Source: an uncultured Muribaculaceae bacterium (GTDB lineage: Bacteria; Bacteroidota; Bacteroidia; Bacteroidales; Muribaculaceae). Taken from it: a stretch of DNA of 64,000 nucleotides. Each line of letters begins with the position of its first letter. The stretch's first letter is position 1. Below, piece by piece: positions 19,510 to 28,634 of the stretch. The DNA lies in the NCBI GenBank assembly GCA_910578095.1, contig CAJTOZ010000003.1, positions 62,001-126,000 of the forward strand. Reading direction: 5' to 3'. Both the position numbers and the translations under genes were made by a program. Under the pieces are notes generated by a model. The model searched no databases. It was not told where the DNA came from and worked only from the letters and a program-made list of their open reading frames with translations.

Positions 19510-20364
19510 TTACAGTGTCAGGCCGGATTTCAGGAACGCGGTTGCGGAGAGGCGTTTGTAGCCTTTTGTGGATGGCTGCGAGATGGCGGGCGATGTGTTC
19601 CAGACGGCCTGGTCGACGGTGTAGGTGAGGCCGGCATCGATCTTTTTTGAGCCTATGGTGGCTTTGATGTTGAGGGCCGAGGCCACGGCTCCGGCGGTGG
19701 TGAGTTTTGTGGCAGGGGTGTAGGTGCAGGTGGCGGTTTTGCCTGCTGCGGATACGGTGATGGCTGTGAGCGCCACGCGCCCGTCGGAAAGGGTGGAGGC
19801 TTCCATGGTCCAGTTGTAGGCTGCGTGGGCCTTGGCGGGCGCTATTTCGAGCGATGTGCCTGTGGCGGAGAGGGAGAGGCCGGAGGCCATGGCAGCGGTG
19901 GCGGGACCGTGGCCGGGCACGAATGCACGCCCGAGAAGGGCGCTTTGTATGTCGGCAAAGGATATGCCCGTGCCGCCGGTGAGAGCGGCAGTGCTTTCGG
20001 CCACGAGGTAGCGGTGGAATTTGTCGTAGATGTGAATGGAGTCGGGTGTGATGCTCACCACGGCAAGCTCTATGCCGAGAAGGCGCATGCTTATGTGCAC
20101 GAGGCGGTCGCGCACCATGGTGATCTTGCCGGATGCGCTGAGGCTCATGGGCGAGCGCAGGCTGGCCCGCACGGGCATCTGTACGTCGTTCCACATGCCG
20201 TAGGCGGCTGTCATGGATGCGAACCGCTGTGCGGCTCCTGCATTGGCTTCAGGGGTGAGGGTGGCAGCTGTGGCCGGCGCATGCGGGGCCTGCTTCTGTG
20301 TGCTGCACGCTGCGGCCAGCAGCAATGCTGCCGCGGCTGCTATGAGTGTGATGCGGTGTTTCAT
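19510..20364 (-). CDS. DUF4292-like lipoprotein
   Basis: 284 residues. The N-terminus is a lipoprotein signal with lipobox AAAC, acylated Cys at residue 20. The rest fits the Bacteroidetes DUF4292 family (SLSASGKITMVRDRLVHISMRLLGIELA, HIYDKFHRYLV), which resembles LolA/LolB-type beta barrels and is presumed to act in the envelope. It overlaps the TPR gene by 4 bases (ATGA), so the two are co-translated. In Bacteroides I recall dut-TPR-DUF4292 often followed by an EnvC-like M23 peptidase; here the next gene, frr, is convergent. Confidence 0.82.
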   Translation of the reverse strand: MKHRITLIAAAAALLLAAACSTQKQAPHAPATAATLTPEANAGAAQRFASMTAAYGMWNDVQMPVRASLRSPMSLSASGKITMVRDRLVHISMRLLGIELAVVSITPDSIHIYDKFHRYLVAESTAALTGGTGISFADIQSALLGRAFVPGHGPATAAMASGLSLSATGTSLEIAPAKAHAAYNWTMEASTLSDGRVALTAITVSAAGKTATCTYTPATKLTTAGAVASALNIKATIGSKKIDAGLTYTVDQAVWNTSPAISQPSTKGYKRLSATAFLKSGLTL

Positions 20365-22151
20365 TCAAAAAATATGGTCTTGTGGGCCACCTTTCGGCCT
20401 ATGAGTTCGTTGTCGGGGTCGAGATCCAGAGCTTGCTGCCAATATTTGAGCGCCTGGTCGCGGTCGCCGGTCATGAAGTAAATGTCGCCGGCGTGGTCGA
20501 ATACTTCAGCCGAAGGTTCCTCGCCGGACGGCTCGCTGTCGGACGGCTCGCTGTCGGCATACAGGCGCAGCACAGCATCGATGTAGCGTCGTGCGAGAGT
20601 GTATTCTTTCTTGCGGAAGAACACCCACGCGTAGGTGTCGAGGTAGGTGGGGTTCTCCGTGTCGCTTTTCACGGCGAGTGCCGAGAAGTGCTCGGCCCGG
20701 TCGAGAAGGGTGTCGGCCACGGCAAGATGGTAGGCGTAGTTGTTCATGGCCATGTAGTTGTGCGGGTTTATGCTTATGGCGCGCTCGTAGAGCACGGCCG
20801 AGCTGTCGCGGCGCCCGCGGGCGTATTCAATGTCGGCGCGTGTGCTCCAGTAGTCGCCTGCCGCCTCGGGGTTTTCTACGGCGGCTATGTCGAAGGAGTC
20901 GAGCATGGCTGTGGCCTCATCGTAGCGCTCGATGTTGGCGAGGCGGGCTGCGCCGACGATTGGAAAGTACAGGGCGTCGGGAAAGCGTGCGGCGGCGCGC
21001 CGTGCGGCGTCTATGACGCCTTCATCGCTGTTGCGCCGCGCCTGCATCTGCACGAGCATGCTCCACAGCTCGGGGTTCTCGGGGTCGAGGTCCACGGCGT
21101 AGCCTGCTTGCTCGGCGGCGGCATCGTTGCGTCCGGTCTGGGCCAGGAATAGGGCGTTGAGGGCGTGCAGCTCGGGCTCTCCCGAGTTGACTTCGCGCAG
21201 CACTTCAAAAAGATGGTCGATGCGTGCGTGCTGTGTGGTGTCGTCGTAGAGGGCGCTGATGTAGGATTTGAGCATGCGCACCTTGTTGGGGAAGTCGAGG
21301 TTGACGCTCTCGAGCGCCCGGAACACCTCGCTGTCGAATGCGGCGCTGTCGCCACGGCGCAGGTGGAGCTGTGCGCGCAGCAGCAGGGCGCGTCCGTCGG
21401 TGCTGTCGATGGCGCAGACACGGTCGTAGCGTGCCAGGGCGCTGTCGGGCATGGTGAAGCTTTCAAACACTTGTCCGGTGTAGAGTGCCACGTCGGGGTC
21501 GGCCGGCGCGGCTGCCGAGAGGCGTGTGAGCTCTGCTACAACGGCGGCGGTGTCGGCGCGCAGAGCGAGTGCCCGTATCTTGTGGCTGGCGAGGCTGATG
21601 TCGAATCCGAGCCCTTCCTCCAGGCGGGAATATATGGTCATGGCGCTGTCGAATGCGGCGGTGTCGCCCCGCATGTACATGAGCACGTATGTGTCGGCGA
21701 GGTTCATGTCGGGGTCGTTGCGCCCCGGAAGGGCCTGCGAGAGGGCTTTCCACACGGCGGCCACATCGGCGTATTTGCCGAGGCGCGATGCTATGTCGGC
21801 CACGGCTGTGGCGTTCTCGTAGTTGTGCGGTGCGGCTTTGAATCGCTTCCACAGAGCGCTGTATGCGGCTTCTGTCCCGGCGCTGTCGAGGTCGGTGGTC
21901 TGCAGCAGCAGTTCGGCATACTCGGCGGCTATGTCGGGGTCGGAGGGGTCGAGCGCAGTGGCGCGTCTCAGCTTGGCGGCGTAGTCGGTGTAGTTTTCGC
22001 TGCTGAGGTCGGACATCGCGTCGAGGAAGATGTAGGCCGCCTTGCGCCGCGCGGCTTCATCGTCCCAACGGTCGGGGCTGCCGGCGGCCGACATCACGGC
22101 TGCTGCTATGAACAGCGTGGCGAGCAGGGCGTGGTGCAGTCGGTGTCTCAT
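20361..22151 (-). CDS. Tetratricopeptide-repeat protein, exported
   Basis: 596 residues. It begins with a hydrophobic export signal (LHHALLATLFIAAAVMSAAG), followed by TPR-like helical pairs through most of the length, with recognisable units such as ALDPSDPDIAAEYAELLLQ, DLDPENPELWSMLVQMQARR and SINPHNYMAMNNYAYHLA near the C-terminus. TPR proteins act as protein-interaction scaffolds. A Ser/Asp/Glu-Pro tandem (EPSDSEPSDSEPSGEEPSAE) around residue 535 comes from a 15-bp DNA duplication. The gene shares one base with dut upstream and four with the DUF4292 gene downstream, making a tight dut-TPR-DUF4292 unit. Confidence 0.87.
   Translation of the reverse strand: MRHRLHHALLATLFIAAAVMSAAGSPDRWDDEAARRKAAYIFLDAMSDLSSENYTDYAAKLRRATALDPSDPDIAAEYAELLLQTTDLDSAGTEAAYSALWKRFKAAPHNYENATAVADIASRLGKYADVAAVWKALSQALPGRNDPDMNLADTYVLMYMRGDTAAFDSAMTIYSRLEEGLGFDISLASHKIRALALRADTAAVVAELTRLSAAAPADPDVALYTGQVFESFTMPDSALARYDRVCAIDSTDGRALLLRAQLHLRRGDSAAFDSEVFRALESVNLDFPNKVRMLKSYISALYDDTTQHARIDHLFEVLREVNSGEPELHALNALFLAQTGRNDAAAEQAGYAVDLDPENPELWSMLVQMQARRNSDEGVIDAARRAAARFPDALYFPIVGAARLANIERYDEATAMLDSFDIAAVENPEAAGDYWSTRADIEYARGRRDSSAVLYERAISINPHNYMAMNNYAYHLAVADTLLDRAEHFSALAVKSDTENPTYLDTYAWVFFRKKEYTLARRYIDAVLRLYADSEPSDSEPSGEEPSAEVFDHAGDIYFMTGDRDQALKYWQQALDLDPDNELIGRKVAHKTIFFE
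20526..20557. repeat. In-frame 15-bp tandem repeat inside the TPR gene
   Basis: GGACGGCTCGCTGTC is present at 20526-20540 and 20541-20555, followed by the start of a third unit. It encodes the EPSDS EPSDS stretch, an in-frame slippage-prone repeat of five codons. Confidence 0.7.
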
Positions 22152-22594
22152 CAGTCAAGTCCTGTGTGTCCGAAGGCACCGTCGCCACGGCGTGTGCGGT
22201 CGATCTCCTCTACGGGTTCCCATGCTATGTGGGTGTAGGGGGCGATGACCATCTGGCAAATGCGCTCTCCGGGGTTGATGGTGAACGGCTCACGGCCGAG
22301 GTTGATTACGATTACGGAGATCTCGCCGCGATAGTCGGCGTCGACAGTTCCGGGGCTGTTGGCGAGTGTGATGCCGTGGCGCAGTGCGAGGCCGCTGCGC
22401 GGGCGCATCTGCATTTCGTAGCCGGCCGGCAGCTGCACGCGCAGGCCTGTGGGAATGAGGGCGCGGTCGAGCGATTGTAGGGTGATGGGCTCGGCGATGG
22501 CCGCGCGCACGTCCATTCCCGCGGCTTCGTTTGTCTCGTAGGCGGGCAGTTCGTAGCCCGAGCGGTTGATTATTTTTACTTTTAGTCGTTCCAT
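22151..22594 (-). CDS. dut: dUTP diphosphatase
   Basis: 147 residues from ATG 22594; the longer frame to 22678 adds residues not typical of the family, and 144-150 is the normal length. Dut hydrolyses dUTP to dUMP, keeping uracil out of DNA. The five trimeric dUTPase motifs are visible: AGMDVRAA, RSGLALRHGI (PRSGLA), GTVDADYRGEI, GERICQMVI, and the C-terminal Gly-rich arm RTRRGDGAFGHTG. The stop overlaps the TPR gene start by one base. Confidence 0.95.
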   Translation of the reverse strand: MERLKVKIINRSGYELPAYETNEAAGMDVRAAIAEPITLQSLDRALIPTGLRVQLPAGYEMQMRPRSGLALRHGITLANSPGTVDADYRGEISVIVINLGREPFTINPGERICQMVIAPYTHIAWEPVEEIDRTRRGDGAFGHTGLD

Positions 22595-22649
22595 GTTATA
22601 ATAACAAGCGCGGGGCCGAAGTGGATGCTCCGGCATGTGAAAAAACGGT

Positions 22650-25073
22650 TCAGATGGCTGTGTGGCAGGCCTTGCCATCGTAGTCGAGGGTGCGGGTGGT
22701 TCCCGTGGCGGCGTTGACTATGGTGAATGTGCGGCGCTCCGGCATGCCCGGGAATGAGCCGCTGCGGGGAGCTATGGAGAGGGTGCCTGCGGCATCGGAA
22801 TAGTCGAAGCGTATGGTGGAGTGGCGCCCGCGGGTGTAGCCGTAGCCATCGCCTTCGTCCTCGTAGAGGGTGAAGGAGCCGTCGGCGCCGGGAAACACAC
22901 GTATGGTGAGCTCGTCCCAGGGCTTTTCGGAGGCGTACTGAACGTCGGGGCCGAGGGGTATGATGCTGCCGGCGCGGGCAAACACGGGTATGTCGGCGAG
23001 AGTGTTGGCTATCGTGACGGTGCGTCCTCCGCGGTAGCGTGTGCCGGTGAAAAAGTCATACCAGTCGGTGCCAGCCGGCAGATAGGCTGTGGCTGTGCCC
23101 GGCGCACGGAAGTCGATGTGGGTGGCGGCGACGGCATTTGTGCCGGAATTGCGGTCCCATCCGCTGTTTTCGTCGATGTCGACCACGGCTTCGGGGGTAT
23201 AGAAAGGATCGAGCACGGGCGCCACGAGCAGCGACTGCCCGAACATGAACTGGCGGTCGGCATCGGCGGCGCGTGCATCGGCCGGGAATTCTATGGCCAG
23301 CGGGCGCATGAACGATGCATCGGCATCGGTTACCTGCCATGCCGTGGCATAGATGTAGGGGAGCAGTGAGTAGCGCAGGCGTATGGCGCCGGCGAGTGCA
23401 TCGAAAGCTGCATCGCCCGGTTTGCCGAACTGGTATATCTCGCGGGGAGAATCGGCGCCGTGGGAGCGCATCATGGGCGTGAATACGCCCAGCTGCGTCC
23501 AGCGCACGGTGAGTTCCTGGAACTGCGGGTTTTGCGCGGCGGGTTGTCCGGCGGTGGAGTAGTGGCTGCAGAAAAATCCTCCCAGATCGGAATTGACGTT
23601 GGGGTTTCCGGTCATGGTGAAATTGAGGTGGGATGGAATCTGTCGGCGCAACATGTCCCAGGTGGAGGCTACGTCGCCGGTCCAGACGTTGCACCCGTAG
23701 CGCTGCTGTCCGAACCATCCGGAGCGTGTGAGGATGAACACACGGCGTGTGGTGTCGGCCTGCAGCTGATGGTCGTGCACGCCTCCTACGGTGAGGAGAG
23801 GATAGGCTCCGCGGCGCCGGCGGAAGCTACGTCCATCGCCGGTGTCGAAGTCCATGTGGCCGTCGAAATGGTCGGGCTCGGTGGAGTCCATCCACCATCC
23901 GTCGATATTGAGGTGGTGCAGGCGGGAGAGGTGGCGCCAGTAGATATCGCGTGCGCGGGGATCGTAGCAGTTGTAGACGCGCACTCCTGATGGATAGTCC
24001 ATGCGCGGCGGCCAGATGTGGGAGATGCCCGATTGCGGCCATGTGGATATGTCGAAGAGCAGCCCGAGGGAGTCGAGTTCGGCATACTGTTTTGTTTGAG
24101 GCCCGAACGACGACCATATGGATATGATCATGTGGGCGTTCATGGCGTGTATGCTGTCGGTCATGCGCTGTGGGTCGGGAAAATCGGGGCTCATGAATTC
24201 CATTGCGTTCCACAGATAGTTGTTGCCCCAGTATTGCCAGTCCTGGATGATGCCGTCGAGCGGAACCCCCAGCTCGCGGTAGCGCTTGATCACGCCGCAT
24301 ATCTCGTCCTGCGACTTGTATCGCTCCCGCGACTGCCAGAAGCCGTAGGTCCATAGCGGCATCATGGGCACACGTCCGGAAAGGCGTCTCATTTCCGCTA
24401 CGGCACCTCCGGTGGTGCCGTCGGGCGCCATGAAATAGTAGTCCACGGCGTCGGCGGGCTCCGATGCGAAGGTCATGATATTGGCTGTGTCGGAGAAGGC
24501 TGTCGGGGAGAAGCAGTCCCAGTAGAGGGCGTAGCCGCGTGTGGAGTGTATGGCGGGGATGCCGTCCTCGATGTTTCCGGGCATGAGGGTGCGGCGGAAT
24601 CCGCGTCGCGACACTTTCAGGCCACCGAGATTGCCAAGACCGTAGATATGCTCGGCAGGTGTCAGGCGGAAGCTCTGCGCGGCTGTGCGTGCGTCGTGGC
24701 CGAGTTCGGTGCATGAGCCGAACGCTGCGGGTGCGCTCTCGCGCAGCAGGGTGTGGCCATGCTTGTCGGCGAACGCGACGGTGCCGGTGCGCTTGTCGAT
24801 GTCCACCCGCATGGCCGATGTGGTGTAGGATGCTTTGCCCGAGCTGTGGCGCTCTGCCACGCGCACGGCACTGTCGGGACGCGCCACTATGGCTTCCGAG
24901 GGTGCGGGGATGGCAGCTCCGGATGGTGTCTTGACCACGCGCACGGTGTGCGGCGAGTAGAATTCGAGGTGGATGCGCAGGCTGTCGATGTCAATGCTGT
25001 ATGGTGCGTTGCCGGCATTGGATAACAGGCATGAGCAGAAGCAAAGAACGACAGGCAGCAGAAGTTTTTTCAT
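22650..25073 (-). CDS. Secreted glycoside hydrolase family 31 (alpha-glucosidase/xylosidase-like)
   Basis: 807 residues from ATG 25073, where a signal peptide starts (MKKLLLPVVLCFCSCLLSNA; possible lipobox cysteines at 12-15). Residues ~90-230 form the N-terminal beta-sandwich domain, ~240-590 the TIM barrel, and the remainder C-terminal beta domains. The GH31 nucleophile is Asp396 in DGWWMDSTEPD, a form I associate with alpha-xylosidase and alpha-glucosyl-acting members. MMPLWTYGFWQSRERYKSQ (~235-255) is the conserved barrel entry. It removes alpha-linked terminal sugars, probably in the periplasm. The gene is 26 bp from the mini-protein upstream and 55 bp from dut downstream. Confidence 0.9.
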   Translation of the reverse strand: MKKLLLPVVLCFCSCLLSNAGNAPYSIDIDSLRIHLEFYSPHTVRVVKTPSGAAIPAPSEAIVARPDSAVRVAERHSSGKASYTTSAMRVDIDKRTGTVAFADKHGHTLLRESAPAAFGSCTELGHDARTAAQSFRLTPAEHIYGLGNLGGLKVSRRGFRRTLMPGNIEDGIPAIHSTRGYALYWDCFSPTAFSDTANIMTFASEPADAVDYYFMAPDGTTGGAVAEMRRLSGRVPMMPLWTYGFWQSRERYKSQDEICGVIKRYRELGVPLDGIIQDWQYWGNNYLWNAMEFMSPDFPDPQRMTDSIHAMNAHMIISIWSSFGPQTKQYAELDSLGLLFDISTWPQSGISHIWPPRMDYPSGVRVYNCYDPRARDIYWRHLSRLHHLNIDGWWMDSTEPDHFDGHMDFDTGDGRSFRRRRGAYPLLTVGGVHDHQLQADTTRRVFILTRSGWFGQQRYGCNVWTGDVASTWDMLRRQIPSHLNFTMTGNPNVNSDLGGFFCSHYSTAGQPAAQNPQFQELTVRWTQLGVFTPMMRSHGADSPREIYQFGKPGDAAFDALAGAIRLRYSLLPYIYATAWQVTDADASFMRPLAIEFPADARAADADRQFMFGQSLLVAPVLDPFYTPEAVVDIDENSGWDRNSGTNAVAATHIDFRAPGTATAYLPAGTDWYDFFTGTRYRGGRTVTIANTLADIPVFARAGSIIPLGPDVQYASEKPWDELTIRVFPGADGSFTLYEDEGDGYGYTRGRHSTIRFDYSDAAGTLSIAPRSGSFPGMPERRTFTIVNAATGTTRTLDYDGKACHTAI

Positions 25074-25099
25074 GGATGGCTGTTGTGAGGTTGTCGTCG

Positions 25100-25420
25100 C
25101 TACAATGTTATGCGCAGGGTGGTGTCGCCGGCTTTGAGTATGTATATGCCGCGTGCGTGAACTTTCAGGCGCGATGTGCCGGCAGGCAGTTCGGTCTGTG
25201 AGACGGTCTGCCCGAGGATGGTGAACAGCTTGACTTGCGCCCGGCGCGAGAGGGTGACGTAGACGTAGCCTTCGCGCACGGTGGCTGTGACGGCGACGGG
25301 GGTGTCGTTGTCGGCAGCCGTGAGTTCTATTGTCTCCCATACGCGTGTGGGCGCGGCTCCTGCCGGCATGGCGGCCAGGAGAAGCAGTGCGGCGAGTATG
25401 GTGAGAGCTTTTCTGCGCAT
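25100..25420 (-). CDS. Small secreted protein consisting mostly of a T9SS-like C-terminal domain
   Basis: 106 residues from ATG 25420. A strong signal peptide (MRRKALTILAALLLLAAMPAGAA) is followed by only ~80 residues, and the last ~60 (VKLFTILGQTVSQTELPAGTSRLKVHARGIYILKAGDTTLRITL region) look like a type IX secretion sorting domain (the xLPAGxYxLK pattern with a terminal beta strand). There is almost no cargo. It lies 5 bp after asparaginase and 26 bp before the GH31 gene on the same strand. It could be a remnant of a larger sorted protein or a genuine mini-protein; no catalytic residues are evident. Confidence 0.72.
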   Translation of the reverse strand: MRRKALTILAALLLLAAMPAGAAPTRVWETIELTAADNDTPVAVTATVREGYVYVTLSRRAQVKLFTILGQTVSQTELPAGTSRLKVHARGIYILKAGDTTLRITL

Positions 25421-25425
25421 GGGGT

Positions 25426-26457
25426 TTATACAGACATTTCTCCGGCTATGGTATGGACCATGCGCCGGCGCACGGCTTCGGGAGAGAGCCCGAGGCCAAA
25501 AAGGAACATCATTTTTGTGAGCGCCGCCTCGAAGGTGATATCGGCGCCGCTGATCACTCCGGTGTTGCTGAGAATGTCGCCGGCGAGATATCGTCCCGGG
25601 TGCACGCCGCCGTCGGCGCATTGTGTGACGTTGGCTATGACGATGCCTCTGCGCACGGCTTCGGCAATGGCTTCTGTGAACCACGCGGCGGTGGGGGCGT
25701 TGCCGGTGCCGTATGTGCGCAGCACGATGCCTTTGATGCCCGGAGTGGCGAGCATGTGGCGCAGGGCTGTCTCGGTGATTCCCGGGAAGACGTCGATGGC
25801 GATTACGTTGGTGTCGAGGGTGTAGTGGGCTCTCATTCCGGAGCCGTGTCCGTGGTCGCGGTGCAGGCTCTCGCGGTTGTAGTGTATGCCGAGGCCTATG
25901 CGCGCGAGTTCGGGGTAGTTGCTGCTGCGGAATGCGTTGAAATTGTCGGCGGAGCGCTTGCTGGCGCGGTTGCCACGCCATAGGTAGTCTTCAAACAGAA
26001 TGGCTACCTCCTGCACCATCGGGCGGCCGTCGGTGTCGCGCTCGGCGGCTATCTGCAGTGCTGTTATGAGGTTTTCCTCGCCATCGGTGCGCACTTCCCC
26101 GATGGGCAGTTGCGAGCCTGTGATGATGACGGGTTTCTCAAGGCCGTCGAGCATGAACGACAGTGCGGAGGCGGTGTAGGCCATGGTGTCAGTGCCGTGC
26201 AGCACCACGAATCCGTCGTAGCTGTCGTAGTTGTCGGCGATGGCGCGCACGATGTCCTGCCAGTGGGCGGGGCTCATGTCGCTGGAGTCGATGGGCGGGT
26301 CGAACTGAATATTGTCGATGACATAGTCCAGCATCTTGATCTTAGGCACGTTGTCCATCAGATGCGAGAAGTCGAACGGGCGCAGCGCCTTGGTGGCCTG
26401 ATCTTCGATCATGCCTATGGTGCCGCCTGTGTAGACTATGAGAATGCGTGGCTTCAT
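25426..26457 (-). CDS. ansA: Type I (cytoplasmic) L-asparaginase
   Basis: 343 residues, no signal peptide. It hydrolyses asparagine to aspartate and ammonia. The two catalytic-threonine motifs are present: VYTGGTIGMIED at the N-terminus (Thr in TGGTIG) and VLHGTDTMAYTASALSFML around residues 85-103. The length and absence of a leader fit the cytosolic AnsA type rather than the periplasmic high-affinity enzyme. It lies 43 bp downstream of metG and 5 bp upstream of the mini-protein gene, all on the minus strand. Confidence 0.93.
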   Translation of the reverse strand: MKPRILIVYTGGTIGMIEDQATKALRPFDFSHLMDNVPKIKMLDYVIDNIQFDPPIDSSDMSPAHWQDIVRAIADNYDSYDGFVVLHGTDTMAYTASALSFMLDGLEKPVIITGSQLPIGEVRTDGEENLITALQIAAERDTDGRPMVQEVAILFEDYLWRGNRASKRSADNFNAFRSSNYPELARIGLGIHYNRESLHRDHGHGSGMRAHYTLDTNVIAIDVFPGITETALRHMLATPGIKGIVLRTYGTGNAPTAAWFTEAIAEAVRRGIVIANVTQCADGGVHPGRYLAGDILSNTGVISGADITFEAALTKMMFLFGLGLSPEAVRRRMVHTIAGEMSV

Positions 26458-26500
26458 CGTTTGTAGTTCAAGATTTTCAAGTTGTTTCGTCCCCGTGGGG

Positions 26501-28552
26501 TTACTTTACCTGTGCGCCGGGGGCTACGGTGTCGCTGACGGTGGTGAGCACGAGGCGGCCGTCCTTGTCCTCGGCAGAGAGGAGCATGCCCTGGGATTCA
26601 ATGCCGCGGAGCTTGCGCGGAGGCAGGTTGGCTATGAACACTACCTGCTTGCCCACGAGAGCGGAGGGGTCGGGGTAGCTTTTGGCTATGCCGCTGACGA
26701 TGGTGCGGTGTGTGCCCGTGCCGTCGTCGATGAGGAAGCGCAGCAGCTTGTCGGCTTTGGGCACGCGCTCGCACTCAAGCACGGTGCCCACGCGCAGGTC
26801 GGAGCGGCAGAAGGTGTCGAAATCCACGTCGGCCTGTTGCTCGGCGGGTTTCCACGAGGCTTCGAGATTGGCTTTCTTGGTGTCGGCGAGGCGCTTGAGT
26901 TGTGCTTCCACGGCTTCATCCTCGATTTTGTCGAAGAGCAGCTCGGGTTGATTGATGCGGGCGCCAGCGGGCACAAGACCTGTGCTGCCGAGCATATCCC
27001 AGCTGATGGTGCCGATGCCCAACATGCGCACGAGTTTTTCCGACATGAAGGGAAGGAAGGGCGCGAAGGCTACCGACAGATTGGCGCACAGCTGCATGGC
27101 CAGATAGAGTATCGTGGCGGTGCGGTCCATGTCGGTCTTGGCTGTCTTCCACGGCTCGGTTTCCTGCAGGTAGCGGTTGCCCAGGCGGGCTATGTCCATG
27201 GCCTGGCGCAGGGCGTCGCGGAAATGGAAGTTGTCGAGCGAGTCGGTGAGTGCGGCGATGCTGTCGCGCAGCTCGGCCAGCATTTTCTCGTCTGTTTCGT
27301 TGAATGCGCCGGGAGCAGGCACAGTGCCGTCGAAATATTTGTGGGTGAGCACCATGGCGCGGTTCACGAAATTGCCGAGAATGGCCACCAGCTCGTTGTT
27401 GTTGCGTGCCTGGAAATCGGCCCAGGTGAAATCGTTGTCCTTGGTTTCGGGAGCGTTGGCTGTGAGCACATAACGCAGCACATCCTGCTTGCCGGGGAAG
27501 TCGCGCAGGTACTCGTGGAGCCACACGGCCCAGTTGCGCGAGGTGCTTATCTTGTCGCCCTCGAGGTTGAGGAATTCATTGGAAGGCACATTGTCGGGCA
27601 GCTGGTAGCCATCGCCGTAGGCCATGAGCATGGCCGGGAAGATGATGCAGTGGAACACGATGTTGTCCTTGCCAATGAAGTTGATGATGCGTGTCTCGGG
27701 GTCCTTCCACCAGGTCTCCCATGTGTCGGGCAGCAGCTCCTTGGTGTTGGAGATATAGCCGATGGGGGCGTCGAACCACACATAGAGCACCTTGCCATCG
27801 GCGCCTTCCACGGGCACGGGGATGCCCCAGTCGAGGTCGCGGGTGACGGCGCGGGGCTGCAGGCCGAGGTCGAGCCACGACTTGCACTGGCCGTACACGT
27901 TGGTGCGCCATTCCTTGTGGCCGTCGAGAATCCAGTGCTGGAGCTTGTCCTGCCATCGGTCGAGGGGCAGGTACCAGTGGAATGTCTCGCGGAGCACGGG
28001 TGTGTTGCCGGTCTCGGCGCAGCGGGGGTTGATGAGGTCGGTGGCGCTGAGCGACGAGCCGCATTTCTCGCACTGGTCGCCATAAGCGCCGGGAGCGTGG
28101 CACACGGGGCACTCGCCCACCACGTTGCGGTCGGTGACGAAGCGTCCGGCGCCTTCGTCGTAGAATTGCATTGACGGCTTTTCCACGAAGCCGCCCTTGT
28201 CGTATATGTGGCGGAAGAATTCCGACGCCGTTTCGGCGTGTGTGGCCGATGTGGTGCGGGAGTAGATGTCGAACGACACTCCGAACTCTTCGAAGGAGTC
28301 TTTGATGAGTTTGTGATAACGGTCCACCACATCCTGCGGAGTGATGCCTTCCTTACGTGCGCGGATGGTGATGGGCACACCGTGCTCGTCGCTGCCGCCT
28401 ATCATCACTACGTCCTGGCCGCGCAGGCGCAGATAGCGTGCATAGATGTCGGCAGGCACGTATACGCCGGCCAGATGGCCGATGTGCACAGGGCCGTTGG
28501 CATAAGGGAGAGCGGTGGTTATGAGGGTGCGTTTGAATTTCGATTCTTCCAT
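26501..28552 (-). CDS. metG: Methionyl-tRNA synthetase
   Basis: 683 residues. It charges tRNA-Met in the cytosol. The class I HIGH signature appears in ATALPYANGPVHIGHLAGVY near residue 20, zinc-knuckle cysteines in CPVCHAPGAYGDQCEKCG around residues 140-160, and the KMSKS loop as GDKISTSRNWAVW. The C-terminal ~110 residues are an EMAP-II/Trbp111-like tRNA-binding and dimerisation domain (DLRVGTVLECERVPKADKLL, NLPPRKLRGIESQGML). A full promoter precedes it at 28579-28609. Asparaginase follows 43 bp downstream. Confidence 0.97.
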   Translation of the reverse strand: MEESKFKRTLITTALPYANGPVHIGHLAGVYVPADIYARYLRLRGQDVVMIGGSDEHGVPITIRARKEGITPQDVVDRYHKLIKDSFEEFGVSFDIYSRTTSATHAETASEFFRHIYDKGGFVEKPSMQFYDEGAGRFVTDRNVVGECPVCHAPGAYGDQCEKCGSSLSATDLINPRCAETGNTPVLRETFHWYLPLDRWQDKLQHWILDGHKEWRTNVYGQCKSWLDLGLQPRAVTRDLDWGIPVPVEGADGKVLYVWFDAPIGYISNTKELLPDTWETWWKDPETRIINFIGKDNIVFHCIIFPAMLMAYGDGYQLPDNVPSNEFLNLEGDKISTSRNWAVWLHEYLRDFPGKQDVLRYVLTANAPETKDNDFTWADFQARNNNELVAILGNFVNRAMVLTHKYFDGTVPAPGAFNETDEKMLAELRDSIAALTDSLDNFHFRDALRQAMDIARLGNRYLQETEPWKTAKTDMDRTATILYLAMQLCANLSVAFAPFLPFMSEKLVRMLGIGTISWDMLGSTGLVPAGARINQPELLFDKIEDEAVEAQLKRLADTKKANLEASWKPAEQQADVDFDTFCRSDLRVGTVLECERVPKADKLLRFLIDDGTGTHRTIVSGIAKSYPDPSALVGKQVVFIANLPPRKLRGIESQGMLLSAEDKDGRLVLTTVSDTVAPGAQVK

Positions 28553-28578
28553 CTTTTATAGTCTGATGTTTCAACTTG

Positions 28579-28609
28579 CAAAAATAGCAAAAATTCATCA
28601 AACTACAAA
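28579..28609 (-). promoter_or_regulatory. Complete promoter of metG
   Basis: On the minus strand TTTG (28609-28606) is followed after 19 bp by TATTTTTG (28586-28579). This matches the Bacteroidetes consensus TTTG / TAnnTTTG and leaves a leader of about 20 nt. Confidence 0.75.
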
Positions 28610-28634
28610 ATTGGGCCTCAGGGCGCAAAATACG

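Noticed and set aside
19286..19512. Additional short genes between frr and the DUF4292 gene
   Set aside because: Short open frames here lack family features, and the region is explained by a terminator and a REP-like hairpin.
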